Assembly: GCF_040958095.1 (NCBI RefSeq)
Contig: NC_091193.1
Span: 22,982,901 to 23,046,900, forward strand
Direction of reading: 5' to 3'
DNA length: 64,000 bases
DNA from: Procambarus clarkii
Taxonomy: Eukaryota > Arthropoda > Malacostraca > Decapoda > Cambaridae
Both the position numbers and the translations under genes were made by a program. How positions within the stretch are numbered: position 1 is the first letter of the stretch; each line of letters starts with the position of its first letter. The notes beneath the pieces are model-generated. The model searched no databases and was not told the DNA's origin. It was given only the letters and a program-made list of their open reading frames with translations. Positions 1 to 11,988 of this stretch are shown here, piece by piece.

Positions 1-425
1 CATTTCCATAACTTTACATTTGCTCGTGTTGAATTCTAGTAGCCATTTCTCTGACCATCTCTGCAATCTGTTCAGGTCCTCTTGGAGGATCCTGCAATCC
101 TCATCTGTCACAACTCTTCTCATCAACTTTGCATCATCCGCAAACATCGACATGTAGGACTCTACGCCTGTAAACATGTCGTTAACATATACAAGAAATA
201 GAATTGGTCCCAGCACCGATCCTTGTGGTACTCCACTTGTTACTGTTCGCCAGTCCGACTTCTCGCCCCTTACCGTAACTCTTTGGCTCCTTCCTGTTAG
301 GTAGTTCCTTATCCATTCTAGGACCTTTCCCCCCACCCCCGCCTGCCTCTCGAGCTTGAACAGCAGTCTCATGTGCGGTACTGTATCAAAGGCTTTTTGG
401 CAGTCCAGAAATATGCAGTCTGCCC
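1..425 (-). mobile_element. Non-LTR retrotransposon reverse transcriptase fragment, cut by the window edge
   Basis: The minus strand reads open from about 425 to base 1 and shows reverse transcriptase blocks in order: LDCQKAFDTVPH (palm motif with a catalytic Asp), SGVPQGSVLGP (the PQG block) and FADDAK (the catalytic FADD). There is no start codon here. The upstream part of the element is missing and a CA/TG microsatellite begins directly next to it. The LDCQKAFD and GVPQGS spellings suggest a CR1/Jockey-like element. The frame has no stop in the visible part, so this copy may be fairly young, but it cannot be complete as seen. Confidence 0.85.
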
Positions 426-439
426 ATATTCTGTGTATT

Positions 440-597
440 CACATACACATACACACATTCACATACACACAGTCTGTGTGTGTGTGTATGTGTGTGTGTG
501 TGTAAATGTGTGTGTGTGTGTGTGTGTGTATGTGTGTGTGTGTGTGTGTGTATGTGTGTGTGTGTATGTGTGTGTGTGTAAATGTGTGTGTACACAT
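440..597. repeat. (CA)n/(TG)n microsatellite
   Basis: An interrupted CA block is followed at about 470 by TG blocks on the same strand, so the array switches strand polarity at a short CACACAG/CTGTGTG palindrome. The two stop-free frames across it are artefacts. Confidence 0.97.
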
Positions 598-619
598 CAC
601 GAAAGTTAGCAAGTGATGA

Positions 620-860
620 AAAATGTGAGTGTCAGACCACGGAGGAAGAATTGAAACAGGAATATCCTTAAGTAGTTTCTTATTTAATAATACATCTTCA
701 GAAAGATGGATTTACAAGTCAGCAGACTGGATATATAGGCAGGAAAGAGGTCAATTGAAGTGAGGTACAATGACATATGAATAGGATTCAATGGATATAA
801 ATAGGAACTGCCTCATAAGGGCCACTAGGCCTTCTGCAGTTACCTTCATTCTTATGTTCT
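620..860 (+). mobile_element. Penelope-like element terminal remnant
   Basis: The stretch GTCAGACCACGGAGGA followed by GAAACAGGAAT and TACATCTTCAGAA matches the arms of the palindrome at 21142-21285, which lies between two PLE copies. GGCCTTCTGCAGTTAC near 830 matches the sequence just after the PLE stop codon (20570, 45430). No coding part remains. Confidence 0.6.
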
Positions 861-1837
861 AATGTCTTCAGTGAGATCGTGGGTATTAATAGGGAATTAA
901 TGAGACGGTGGATGGTGCCGACACACCCAGCATGGTGTTGAGCTGTCCTTCAGGAAGGAAGCGGTGCGGTAACGGGGTTGACTCACTTCCTTGGCCGGTA
1001 ATGGTATTTGTTGTATATATATACGTACAATTCTTGATTTCTACAACTTCCTCCTCGGCTGCAGCAGCTTAGTCACGAACAGACAACGTGGCTCCCGGCT
1101 GCGTCACGAACCACCAACCACCCCCCCTCCTCCCTCCCTCCCTCCCTATGCTTCCCATATTCAATCTTCACGTCTAACTTTGAGCTATAACTGGCTTATT
1201 CATAGATTATAGTTTATTTATGCAACAGCACTCTCGCCACCCACTTGATTAAATGTTCGTCACAATTTGAGGCATTTTTAAGGTCAATACTTTCAAGGTT
1301 GCCCACCTTGCGCGACTCCCTGGAGAACCATTGTATGTTTACAATACCAGACGAAGGTTGACCATTAGGCTTCAAGTATTGGATCATATTAGATGGCGTC
1401 ACTCAAACACCGATCTTGGTCTCATCGCTTTACTCGTAGAAATAATACAGTGGAAAAATAAGTCGAACGAACGCTTAAATGACAGTGCTGATTTACGCTT
1501 CAAACTATTTTCACTTTAAATGCAACAAAATAAATTAGAAAGTAATCTCAGTGCCGGTATACAAACACTTCTAAGCAACTGGATAAGCTGTATACACGCA
1601 CGCACGCGCGTAAACACACACACACACACACACACAACATACAATATGGTGATGAACCCTCCAAGAGTTCAACAGCAGCAAGTGTACGGTGATGAATATA
1701 GGATCAGGAGCCTGGAGACTGAAAGACTTAATACACGAAGGGAAACTATCTCCCTACAATTAGAGAGAGAGACCTGGGAGAGGACATGACACCAAACCTA
1801 ACTCCAGAGGCTCAAATAATTAAAATAACGTCAGCCG
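861..1837. other. No gene recognised
   Basis: I see no gene. The stretch holds a pyrimidine-rich tract at about 1118-1147 and a short CA run at 1613-1636. The open frames are short and show no family motifs. Confidence 0.6.
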
Positions 1838-2330
1838 CCTACCAAGTCACAACATCCTTCACAAACTTGAATAAGGAGGCTTTTAGATCACTGTATATCA
1901 CCTATGTGAGGCCGGTCTGAAGAGTATGCCGCCCTACCGTGGAGCTCCCATCTAAAAAAAAACACAAGCTCAAAAAGATGCATAAGATTGCAACGAAACT
2001 CGTCCCAGAGTTGCGAGAGATGACGTACGAAGAGAAACTGAAGAAATTAAACCTGCCGACGTTAGGAGGGGAAGGGGAGACATGATACAGACGTATAAAA
2101 TACTTACGAGGGATTGACGGGAAAGGCTTACAATGAATACCAATAGAACAAGGGGGCCACGGATGGAAGCTTGAGACTCGCATGTGCCATAAAGATGTTG
2201 GAAAGTTTTCTTTTAGCGTAAGGGTAGTGAGTAAATGGCATGACCTAAAGGAGCAGGTTGTAAAGGCAAACTCCATTCATAACTTTAAAAGCAGGTATGA
2301 TAGGGAAATAGGCCAGGAGTCATTGTATTA
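1838..2330 (+). pseudogene. Non-LTR RT C-terminal region, decayed
   Basis: In shifting plus-strand frames this reads like the thumb/C-terminal region of a CR1/Jockey-type RT: LYITYVRPV, then KKMHKIATKLVPELRE, TYEEKLKKLNLPT, WKLETRMCHKDVGKF, VVSKWHDLKEQVV and NFKSRYDREIG just before a stop at about 2328. At least three stops or frameshifts interrupt it. The tail TGGCAAGTACAAATAGGTGAG follows. This is a C-terminal piece lying upstream of an N-terminal piece (next entry), so the two come from different insertions or a rearranged one. Confidence 0.7.
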
Positions 2331-2429
2331 GACAACCAACGGCTAGAAAAGAAGGATCCATGAATTAGACCTTGATCCTGCAGACAAATTGGCAAGTACA
2401 AATAGGTGAGCACACACACACAAATTCTT

Positions 2430-3700
2430 TGAAATATACGACGAAAACAAAATAATTTATACCAAAATAGAGATGCAGAGAGGAAAAGAGAAGACAATTA
2501 GTACAATATAGGAAGAGGCCCACCAGCCCTCAAACGTACCAGCACTAAAAATAAGAAAGAAACATTTCTATAAATTCATTAAAAGCAAACTTCATGTAAA
2601 GAATAAAATCCAGAGTTGAGAATGGGGGAACATATTCACAGAAAATGAAAAAGAAATGTGCAAAACACTAAATGAACAGTTCCAATGTGTGTGTGTACCA
2701 AATGAGGTTTTCAGAGAACCAGCCACAATGCCATTTTCAGAGAACCCAATAGAGTACATAGAGGCGTCTCGAAATGAAGTGGGGAAATTACTAAATGGCC
2801 TGGGACGAAATACAGCAGTTGGAACAGATGGAGTTTCTCCTTGGGTGCTGACTGAATGTGGAAATGAGTTAAGCATTCCACTTCAATTGATATTCCAAAC
2901 ATCTTTGTGCATAGGAACCTTAACAGATATATGGAAATAGAAATAGGTTCCAATCGACAAAAATGGTAGTAGAGAAGACCCTCTAAATTATAGATATTAA
3001 TCATTAACATGCGTGGTAGTCAAAACATCAGACAAAATAGTTAAAACCAAATGGGTACAACACCTGGAGAGTAATGACATAATAACACAGTATGGTTTTC
3101 CAACAGAAAGTTCCTGTGTAACAAATCTACTTAGAGCCACAGAGAGTCTACAGGAAAGAGATGATTGGGTTTATTATATCTAGACCTAAAAAAGGCTTCT
3201 GACAAAGTCCCACACAAAAAGTTGCTTTGGAAACTGGAACACGCTGGAGGGGTGACAGGGAGACTTCTAACATGGATGAAATTTTTTTAATTGACAGACA
3301 GGTGAGGGCAGTAATCAGAGGCAATGTATCTGACTAGAGGAGTGTTACTGGCGGAGTATCACAGAGATCAGTTCTTGCGGCAGTAATGTACATCGTCTAC
3401 ATAAATGATTTACCAGAAGGAATACAGAATTATGTGAATATATTTGCTAATGATGCTAAGCTACTAGAGAAGATAAGAAACTTAGATGATTGCCATGCCC
3501 TTCACAATGAGCTAGATAAAGTAAGTGTTTGGAGCACCATGTGACAAATGGAATTCAATGTGAAAAAATGTCATGTTATGGAATATGGAACAGGAAAAAA
3601 TAGACCACACACAACCTACAAATTATGTGGAAAGGACTTAAAGCACTCTAACAGAAATCTAGGGGGTAGTTCTGGACAGTAGACTGTCCAGTTGGAAACT
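2430..3700 (+). pseudogene. Non-LTR RT N-terminal to core region, decayed
   Basis: The plus strand contains an open part at 2656-2940 with NTAVGTDGVSPWVL and LSIPLQLIFQTSL, the usual lead-in to the RT palm (D-G-V-S, L..LF..S). Downstream in other frames are LDLKKASDKVPHKKL, GVSQRSVLAAVMYIVYIND and IFANDAKLLEKI, the degraded counterparts of motifs A, B and C. The catalytic FADD has become FAND and the PQG glycine turn is altered, so it is inactive. It ends near 3660 without the C-terminal region. Likely the same CR1/Jockey-like family as 1838-2330. Confidence 0.75.
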
Positions 3701-4439
3701 GACAACTGGACAGTTTCGTTGAGGAAACGTTGACGTTGGGAAACGTTAGGAGGACAGGCTGGGTGGAGGCCAAAACCGGCAGTAGTTTCAAAACGTTATA
3801 TGAGTGATAATAATAATAATACTTTTAGATAAAAGTTCAAAGAAAATGAGTTACAGTACAAGCCGAATGTTGGATTTCAAACTAGAGGTAGTATATAGTA
3901 GTCCTGAAGCGACTAATACGCACAGCGTTTGGGGCAAAAGCTGTGCGTGAGTGCTGGGAAGACGAGACACCACATGCGTACCTCTCCCCTGTAACTATAT
4001 TTAGGTAATTACACACACACACACACGACGAGAGAGAGCGAGAGATAATTTTATGCATGTATGTAATGTGAGAGAGGTGTGACAGGTGTTATCATCCTGT
4101 GTGTGTTACTCTCCCACTGCTTCCATAATGTATGTTGTGATCATGACCAAGCAATCACTTCATGCTTACTTAACCTCCTCCACTCCACTCATTACCATTG
4201 ACAATATACATAAATGCACACTTGCCTTTCATTCATCTGCTATCATTCACAAAAATAACGAAACGCTGTTTATCTGAATATGTAAACACACACCTCATTG
4301 ATATTCTGCTCGCCTACACTGACAAAGCAACAACCAATATAGAACAGTCCACGTGGTTCTCTATACATGCATATAACGCCTAACTGTACAACAGGGTAAT
4401 AAACTATGCTGCTAAGGCACCAACTCAAGTGCAAGGCTG
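3701..4439. other. No gene recognised
   Basis: Contains short TAA and CA runs (3812-3823, 4012-4026) and a GA-rich tract. Nothing coding was recognised. Confidence 0.6.
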
Positions 4440-4632
4440 GGATGATCTGTGACTGGGGCGCCGGCGAGAAACAATGGGCAGAGTTTCTTTCACCCTATGG
4501 CCCTGTTACCTAGCAGTAAAATAGGTACCTGGGTGTTAGTCAGCTGTCACGGGCTGCTTCCTGGAGGTTGGAGGCCTGGTCGAGGACCGGGCCGCGGGGA
4601 CACTAAAGCCCCGAAATCATCTCAAGATAACT
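4440..4632 (+). mobile_element. SINE (same family as 8449-8712), 5' truncated
   Basis: Shares long blocks with the copy at 8449-8712: TTTCTTTCACCCTATGGCCC, a TAGGTACCTGGGTGTTAG block, CGGGCTGCTTCCTGG, GGTCGAGGACCGGGCCGCGG and CCCCGAAATCATCTCAAGAT. The tRNA-like head is mostly missing here. The 3' end is CAAGATAACT. Confidence 0.75.
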
Positions 4633-6435
4633 AGTGTACTCGGAACACCTGGTCAACATAATTTCCTCAAGTTTTCTTGTACAATCTGGAGGACCATTTA
4701 CGTAAGTTAAGCGCTTCAGGAGTCGCGCATGGATGAAGGGAACAGGGAAGCCCTGGACACCCAACTCTCACATCTGAAAATGAAGGAAGTCACAACATTT
4801 CGGTCTGTCCAGGATCATTAAGACCGGGACGGACCGTAACGTCGTCAGTCGTCTCCGTCGGCAATAATAATAATAACAAATCACCTACTTTATTTTCAGA
4901 TGTGTGGGTTTGGTGTCTACTTTTCAGCCACGTTTTTGTGACTTGCTGCCCGCATAAAAGCACTATTCATAATGGGAATAACGAAAGTAGCGGACATAGC
5001 TGGAAAATTTAGATGTAATGAGCCACAGAGACGTCCAGTATAACTGTGTGTAAGGGGTAACAAATGGAATACATAGGAGAATGTTGCAGAAGCAAATTAT
5101 ATTAATTAAAATATATAAAAATATATTATATTATTAAAATATATAAAAATATATTATATTATTAAAATATATAAAAATATATTATATTATTAAAATATAT
5201 AAATTATATTTAATTATATTATTAGCTTCAAAAACATGTACATGTGGAACTGAGTTACGAGTCTTGGGAATCCTGTAATTTATTTATTACGGTAGGCGTG
5301 AGGTTTGAAGCAGAGGAAGGACATTTAAGCCAAAACATACACCACAGCCAAGCCTAGTCCTAATGTAACAAGGGCAGGAAGCTACAGATAAGCTTGGACA
5401 AACAGGAGGAATGGTCGCAAGAAGCGAGTGTGCAAAGTAAAAGTGAGAATGAGAACAGCAGACCGAGAATGTGATGATAAAAGCGAGACATGAAAAAAGC
5501 ATTAATGATGATAATTATTAATAACAATATACATAGGGTATGCTATTTTTTTATTTAATTTTTTTATAATGCCACTTCCACTAAATTAGAAGTGGTTTCT
5601 AATCCACTTCCAATTTAGTATTTCGTCCCAGATGAGTAATCGAATGGCGCCAACTGGTGTCCCGGGCCAGTTCCACTAACCTGGGGAACACTGCCAAAGT
5701 ACAGCTCATTCTGTGCTACACAATGTAGCTAAATTTATTCATATAAAATCCCGTGTATCTGGTTTGAAGGGACACTAAACAACAAAGGAAAATAACATAC
5801 CCATGCTAATCATTAGGGCTACATGGAGTCTTCAGCTCTTGGACCCCTGCTTTCAGCAATGACCGATTTTATTAAGTGACTTAACGCTCCAAGCTTCCCA
5901 TGATAAGCCTAAATCTTCATTCGCTTTCCATATTCGAAACGCATACATTACAAATGTTTCCCTTACGAGATAGATCATAGGCTACACCATCAACTATCAT
6001 ATCGGGTCCCAGCTTCATAAATACTATCTATATCTATTGGAGAATGTCTGTGTTTGCACTGTGTCCAAGGTTGTAGTCCAGATGCATGGGGCTAGCCTCA
6101 CCTAACTTTGCAGGGTGAATGGTCTAGGGTACAGGAAGCACAGAGACCGGTCGGGGTCAGCTCCAGTGTCACACTTAAAATAATATAGGCCTCTAACCAT
6201 CCCCTCTCCCCCCAATGCAATTTTCATAAAGTCTGAAATAATTGCAGATGTGTTTTCCAATGAATTTTGAAGTTATTACCAATGTTTCCTTCCCCGCATT
6301 TTCATGATTTACACAAAAACGATACAATTAATTTATATATAACAATCGTGGCGTCACAAAGACGCGAAATTTCTAGACCAAAATATTAAGTTATGTTTCC
6401 CCACCGGCAGCCGACGTGTTTTGGCAGTTTCCGCC
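4633..6435. other. No gene; AT-rich tandem repeat inside
   Basis: No coding feature apart from the tandem repeat listed separately. Bases 4790-4860 resemble the foldback repeat at 48160-48286 (TTTCGGTCTGTCCAGG). A CACTTCCACTAAATTAGAAG stretch near 5571 is partly self-complementary. Confidence 0.5.
5093..5215. repeat. 28-bp AT-only tandem repeat, about 4 copies
   Basis: The unit begins ATTAAAATATATAAAAATAT and repeats every 28 bases with hardly any change until about 5212. Confidence 0.9.
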
Positions 6436-6439
6436 CAGA

Positions 6440-6625
6440 GTGTGTCTTGTTACCTGGTTGTTACCTGGTTGATGGGGTTCTGAGAGTTGTTCTACTCCCC
6501 AAGCCCGGCCCGAGGCCAGGCTCGACTTGTGAGAGTTTGGTCCACCAGGCTGTTGCTTGGAGCGGCCCGCAGGCCCACATACCCACCACAGCCCGGTTGG
6601 TCCGGCACTCCTTGGAGGAACTGTT
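6440..6625. repeat. Dispersed repeat, SINE-like
   Basis: A duplicated GTTACCTGGTT at the start, then CCCAAGCCCGGCCCGAGGCC, TTGGTCCACCAGGCTGTTGC and CCCACATACCCACCACAGCC. I recognise the wording as a common decapod dispersed repeat, from memory and not from a search. No RNA polymerase III box was found. Confidence 0.45.
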
Positions 6626-7085
6626 TAGTTGCTCAACCTTAGTGCACGAGGACGGAAAGAACACTCATTAACTTAGCTGAATTGTAGCCAGAGTTCCACA
6701 TTTAGTGAATTTGTCTTCCTTTATCTGACTAGGCAATTAACCATTTCTTGTTCGGCATCCTATGGTTGTGCCTTATCTCGAGTGACAGGTTAATTACCTG
6801 TTATGCTCTACACACATTGTAAACCTCCATTATCAGCCTGATACTTTGTGTTTAATTCAGACTACGAGTTCCTTATAGGTCTCCGTGTAATTGATTACTT
6901 AACATTTCATGCCTCTTGTGTATTCACGCAGACTTTCGTGTCGGCTTTACTATGCAAACACTTACTTTCCCATTCCTGCCGTGTTTCGCTTTCAATAACA
7001 TAGAAATATGTATAAATGTCGTACCTAACTGCCAGACTTGCCTAACAAGCTGAATTTTAGACCAAACTGCTACAGAGTGGCTGGG
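6626..7085. other. No gene recognised
   Basis: AT-leaning sequence with no motifs. GTCGTACCTAACTGCCAG at about 7019 looks like a decayed start of the 389-bp inverted-repeat element found at 30883 and 51619. Confidence 0.4.
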
Positions 7086-7360
7086 TGCTGCAACAACACC
7101 ACACAACATTGCTCGCCTCACAGCAGTAGCAGCCTCACAAGCATGGGACTTCCTGTTAGCAACCCCAATGTCGGCAACTGGCACCTGTCTCACACCACAC
7201 GCCCTCCGAATTGCTGTGGCCCTCCGCCTTGCTGCCCCAATCAACAACAAATATAGGTGTATTTGCAGCGAGGTGGTGGCCGACAGGTACGGCCAACATG
7301 GCCTACTCTGCCAATGCACAGGGGGTGACACTCGAGGCGCAGTGAAGTTATCGACATAAG
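7086..7360 (+). pseudogene. Non-LTR retrotransposon C-terminal domain fragment
   Basis: One plus frame, ending with a stop at 7357-7359, reads LTPHALRIAVALRLAAPIN, then YRCICSEVVADRYGQHGLLC and GAVKLST. An ALRIAVALRLGAP block followed by a CxC...HGLxC cluster is typical of the C-terminal domain of some invertebrate non-LTR RT proteins. The RT core itself is absent. Other frames over this stretch are shadows. Confidence 0.55.
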
Positions 7361-7390
7361 AAATAAAATTAGAAATATATATATATATAT

Positions 7391-7466
7391 TCAAGAAAAC
7401 TTGGCTTATTAGGCAAATCGGGCCTTGCATAGTAGGCCGAGTACTGTGTTCTGGCTACTAAGTACA
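7391..7466 (-). mobile_element. One terminal arm of the 389-bp inverted-repeat element
   Basis: AAAACTTGGCTTATTAGGCA followed by AATCGGGCCTTGCATAGTAG and GTTCTGGCTACTAAGTAC is the right-hand arm of the elements at 30883-31271 and 51619-52007. The other arm is absent or very decayed. Confidence 0.7.
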
Positions 7467-7476
7467 TTATATATAT

Positions 7477-8166
7477 GTTGTGACGATAATCTCTTTCAAG
7501 AGAGATTGAGCCTGCTCTTCCCTACAAAGTACGTAAAAACAAAAGATAATATAGAAGATACGTACAGCAAGTATCTCCAAAACGTTTTGCCCAGAGAGCA
7601 AAACGTATCCAGCACACCTGCTACCTACCGCCACCGTAAACCGGCAAACTGCTTGTCCATTGCCTGCCTGTCGCTGATTGGCTGGTGTCCCGTCGCACCT
7701 GCCCTCCGCCCTCTGCCACAAGTTGATGTCTGGGCTGCAGTGGCCCAGTATTGTCAGAATATCTCAGTGCTCCTTGCAGTTGACATCTCTCGCTGGTAGA
7801 CTAAGCCTTGGCTTTCGTGTACTAAGGGAGGTGGCAGCTCGAAGCCAATATTCCAGCTCCATTCATATTTATTTTGCTATCACTGTAACTCACTTGTCTT
7901 AACATAACTTTTCATTTGCCAGTGATTATTCATATTATTTTGTTTGTTGACTTGTCTAATATATTTTATATGCTTAATTTTATTCATGTCTTGTTTTTCT
8001 AACGTAATTAAAAATTTCATTGTTAAATTTACTTGTGTTTTGTGTGTCTTCCCATTACCTTACCACAGACGAAAGTTCCAGCTTTTCTCTTTTTTTTTCT
8101 CTAATGTGACGAGGCCCTGCCCCTAGCTTTTGAAACAGCCGAACACCAACGCTTTACCGTCACAAT
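7477..8166 (+). mobile_element. Non-autonomous TIR element, family B copy 1
   Basis: About 690 bp bounded by TTGTGACG and CGTCACAA, with TA-rich sequence on both sides. A second copy lies in the opposite orientation at 31522-32216 and shares internal blocks: AGAGATTGAGCCTGCTCTTC, AAAACGTTTTG, TTGACATCTCTC and GCCGAACACCAACGCTTTAC. The ends plus TA flanks suggest a Tc1/mariner-like MITE. No transposase is encoded. Confidence 0.75.
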
Positions 8167-8448
8167 ATATATTATATATATATATATATTATATATATAT
8201 GGGAAAAGGGAGGGAAGAGGGGGATGGGGTAAGACGGCGAAGAGGAAGGAGAGGAGGGGGGAAGGTAAGAGGGACGATAGGGAGTAGAAGAGAAAAAAAG
8301 GGAGAGAGCGAGAGAGTACGAATGGGAAAGGATAGGAAGGTGTGGAATGTAGGGAGATTAATTTTAGGGACACCCGGAAGGGTTGGCAACAGTAGCAAGG
8401 ATGGTACAATGGTGATTATGAATAGTGAAGATGTCCACTTACTAAAAC
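8167..8448. other. TA run and purine-rich tract
   Basis: A (TA)n run to 8200 is followed by an A/G-rich tract (8200-8350). The frame open across it has no homology I recognise. Confidence 0.6.
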
Positions 8449-8712
8449 GTGTTTATAGGCGCCTGACAGCTGGGTCGACAGTGCTTCGGATTCGTAGTCC
8501 TGAGATTAGGGGTTCGATTCCCCGGTGGAGGTGGAGACAAATGGGCAAAAAGTTTCTTTCACCCTGACGCCCCTGTTACTTAGGAGTAAATAGGTACTTG
8601 GGAGTTAGACAGCTGCTACGGGCTGCTTCCTGGGGATGTGTAACAAAAAAGGAGACCTGGTCGAGGACCGGGCCGCGGGGACGCTAAGCCCCGAAATCAT
8701 CTCAAGATAACC
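8449..8712 (+). mobile_element. tRNA-derived SINE
   Basis: The head has an A-box-like TGGGTCGACAGTGC and a B-box GGTTCGATTCC at about 8510, spaced as in a tRNA. The body contains TTTCTTTCACCCTGACGCCC, CGGGCTGCTTCCTGG and GGTCGAGGACCGGGCCGCGG, and the 3' end is CTCAAGATAAC. The copy at 4440 shares the body and tail, which supports a dispersed SINE and not a functional tRNA gene. Confidence 0.85.
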
Positions 8713-8970
8713 AAGACGGATATACACCGCTAGAGATCAATATTCTGATTCTAGGTAATCTCCTTCGAGAGTCAGTCATCTAGAGAAGACATTACTTTTA
8801 CAATGATTAAGATTTAGTAAAGTGAAAATGCGGGTCCTGTTCTTCACTGGACGACCGCCGTACACCTCAGCTAGTCAATCAAAATGAATGAATTTTTAAA
8901 TGCTATATTTCGCATTAAAAAATAATAGCTTCTTCCGATTCTATCGACTCTGGGACCACACCACCACGGT
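8713..8970. other. No gene recognised
   Basis: Nothing coding or repetitive was recognised in this stretch. Confidence 0.5.
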
Positions 8971-10150
8971 GTGAGTGCTGGGAGGCCAGCCACACTACCA
9001 GTGCTGCCAACAGTGTGGGGGAGCTGGCCACACCACCACAGTGTCAACAGAGTGGGGAACCTGGCCACGCCGCCACAAAGTGTCAACAGAGTGGGCCAGC
9101 TGGCCACACTACCAGTGTCAACAGTGTGAGGCACTTGGCCACGCCGCCACAAAGTGTCAACAGAGTGGGCCAGCTGGCCACACTACCAGTGTCAACAGTG
9201 TGAGGCACTTGGCCACGCCGCCACAAAGTGTCAACAGAGTGGGCCAGCTGGCCACACTACCAGTGTCAACAGTGTGAGGCACTTGGCCACGCCGCCACAA
9301 AGTGTCAACAGAGTGGGCCAGCTGGCCACACTACCAGTGCTGCCAACAGTGTGGGGCAGCTGGCAACACCACCACAGTGTCAACAGAGTGGGGAACCTGG
9401 CCACGCCGCCACAAAGTGTCAACAGAGTGGGCCAGCTGGCCACACTACCAGTGTCAACAGAGTGAGGCACCTGGCCACGCCGCCACAAAGTGTCAACAGA
9501 GTGGGCCAGCTGGCCACACTACCAGTGTCAACAGTGTGAGGCACCTGGCCACGCCGCCACAAAGTGTCAACAGAGTGGGCCAGCTGGCCACACTACCAGT
9601 GTCAACAGAGTGAGGCACCTGGCCACGCCGCCACAAAGTGTCAACAGAGTGGGCCAGCTGGCCACACTACCAGTGTCAACAGAGTGAGGCACCTGGCCAC
9701 GCCGCCAAAGTGTCAACAGAGTGAGGCACCTGGCCACGCCGCCAAAGTGTCAACAGTGTGGGCCAGCTGGCCACGCCGCCAAAGTGTCAACAGTGTGGGC
9801 CAGCTGGCCACGCCGCCAAAGTGTCAACAGTGTGAGGCACCTGGCCACGCCGCCAAAGTGTCAACAGAGTGGGGCACCTGGCCACGCCGCCAAAGTGTCA
9901 ACAGTGTGAGGCACCTGGCCACGCCGCCAAAGTGTTAACAGAGTGGGGCACCTGGCCACGCCGCCAAAGTGTCAACAGTGTGAGGCACCTGGCCACGCCG
10001 CCAAAGTGTCAACAGAGTGGGGCACCTGGCCACGCCGCCAAAGTGTCAACAGTGTGAGGCACCTGGCCACGCCGCCAAAGTGTTAACAGAGTGGGGCACC
10101 TGGCCACGCCGCCAAAGTGTCAACGGAGTGGGGCACCTGGCCACGCCTCC
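8971..10150. repeat. Minisatellite with 74-bp then 37-bp period
   Basis: From about 8971 to 9690 the repeat unit is a pair of related half-units, GTGTCAACAGAGTGGGCCAG and GTGTCAACAGTGTGAGGCAC, each followed by a GCCAC-rich part, making about 74 bp. From about 9690 to 10150 a shorter unit of about 37 bp continues with CCACGCCGCCAAA. It is GC-rich compared with its surroundings. The unit lengths are not multiples of three, so the many overlapping open frames rotate through the array and are not genes. Confidence 0.95.
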
Positions 10151-11572
10151 GGGAAGTCTTGCTAATGTTGGAAATTTTGATTCTCGGAGAAAACTAGTAA
10201 TGATCTTCTGGGAAGTGTTGATCCTGGCGGGTGTCGGAAGAGTCAGCTGACCAGCGGGTCGTCTTGTAAACACCAGTGACGTCATGTTTGCTCTCCTGAT
10301 CTTTGAGGTTAAAATTTTCTACACCACTTAGCATGGAGACAGCCTGACTCAACTACCTCATGCTGGTCACAATGACATACTCACCGATGGAGTACTTCGG
10401 CGGAGCGTCGATAGAACGTTAGTCGCAGCCATAATCCTGTTGTTTTGACAAGTGATGAAGCGAGTCGGGTGACGGGAACAAGGAGCGCAGACACACACCG
10501 TCCTGGTCTGGGGTGGGCGACACCCGAACTGCTACACGCGTGCTCTGGGTGTCGCCTCCACTGGTCTTGTTATCGTACACCATAAACCCTATTCTCCACA
10601 TTTTATTCTAACATGCTATATTTTAGTTGCAAATCCTCCAAGTCTCACCAAATATAATTACTGTATCCGAAAGGCATACTTTGCAAAAAATAATGTATAA
10701 TACACTTAAATTTGCCACTATAAGGGCTCAGGCAATAATCTCTATACCCACTGCCGGACGTACGAATAATAAACGGCAATACCTTAATTTCCACTGTCAT
10801 ATAACTATATTATCTTAATAACATTTCAGTACTTTATAAATATCCCAGTAAGCGTTTGCGTTATTCGATAAACATGTATCACAAGAGAGCTGGAGCTTCA
10901 AACTGTGTGAGTGTACTGGCAACTGCGCCGGCAGCAGCAACACGTGATGTGGGGCTGACCAATATTCTCTCGCGGCTTCTCTATATTGACAAATGCTGTA
11001 TTCTCCGGGTATTTTCCCCCTTACAAATTAAATAAATTACTGCAAGTATATTGAGCTACAGAGCTCAATATATTTGCAGTTTCATGAGCATATATTCGTA
11101 AAGGCTCTGTGCATTCGTATAGGCTATATATTTCACATATGCAGTAAATTATTCTTCATTGTTCCTTTGCTATTTACTTTGTGTTACATTACATATATAT
11201 CTATATGTTCAGTACCCAGCAAGGGATCAGACTCACACACGTGAAGTCATTCAAACCATCAGCCGTGTTTGACAGCTTCACCACGCTTACACGTGGCAAC
11301 ACTTGCCATACATAAATATATCAATTAGATGCTTTATAATTTTACAATATATATATAACATTAACACTCACGTAATAAAACGGTACTAAGCTTAAACTAT
11401 TAATTAAAGCAAATATACCATACGACACTGTGAATATGTTCCATCACAATAAAATAAAACAAAAATTAATAAGTGGCAACTCGCCGGTCGCGGCCCCAAT
11501 GACATTCCTCAAATAATATAACAAAAATTTGGCAAAAGGAGGACAGAGGGGAGAGGGGGGGGGGAGAAGGGG
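10151..11572. other. No gene recognised
   Basis: No coding motifs, RNA genes or clear repeats were recognised in this 1.4-kb stretch. Confidence 0.5.
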
Positions 11573-11694
11573 AGTGGTGTGAGGAAGAGGGGAGAGGTGT
11601 GAGGAAGAGGGGAGTGGTGTGAGGAAGAGGGGAGTGGTGTGAGGAAGAGGGGAGTGGTGTGAGGAAGAGGGGAGAGGTGTGAGGAAGAGGGGAA
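11573..11694. repeat. 20-bp minisatellite, about 6 copies
   Basis: The unit GTGGTGTGAGGAAGAGGGGA repeats six times, with GAGG replacing GTGG at the start of some units. Confidence 0.93.
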
Positions 11695-11695
11695 C

Positions 11696-11782
11696 GGCCA
11701 CATGGCCTACATTATACACCAAGCTGTACCTGGACCACCCACGTGGCCTACATTATACACCAGGCTGTACCTGGATCACCCA
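11696..11782. repeat. 42-bp direct duplication
   Basis: Two adjacent copies of a 42-bp unit containing GGCCTACATTATACACCA and GCTGTACCTGGA, differing at a few bases. Confidence 0.85.
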
Positions 11783-11988
11783 CAGTAGTAGGGATGGAGG
11801 CTTTGCGGTGATTTTGATTTTTTTTAGCTGATCACTGCTGTGTACTAAAGTTTTTTTTATGGAGGAAATTCGAGGTAAAAATCACCTTTGTGCCCCACCG
11901 GATTGACTTAACTTAATTGCTTAACTGTCTCAAGTGAACAGCTCCTCAAACAAGAAGATTAACATCTATCAACCCTTAAAAGCTTACG

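Noticed and set aside
6924..7430. 168-residue minus-strand frame
   Set aside because: It overlaps the plus-strand non-LTR C-terminal fragment and shows no family motif; likely a shadow.
9154..9938. Overlapping 100-120-residue frames that look like zinc-knuckle proteins
   Set aside because: The minisatellite unit changes frame each repeat, so no protein can carry the motif repeatedly; no start or flanking coding context.
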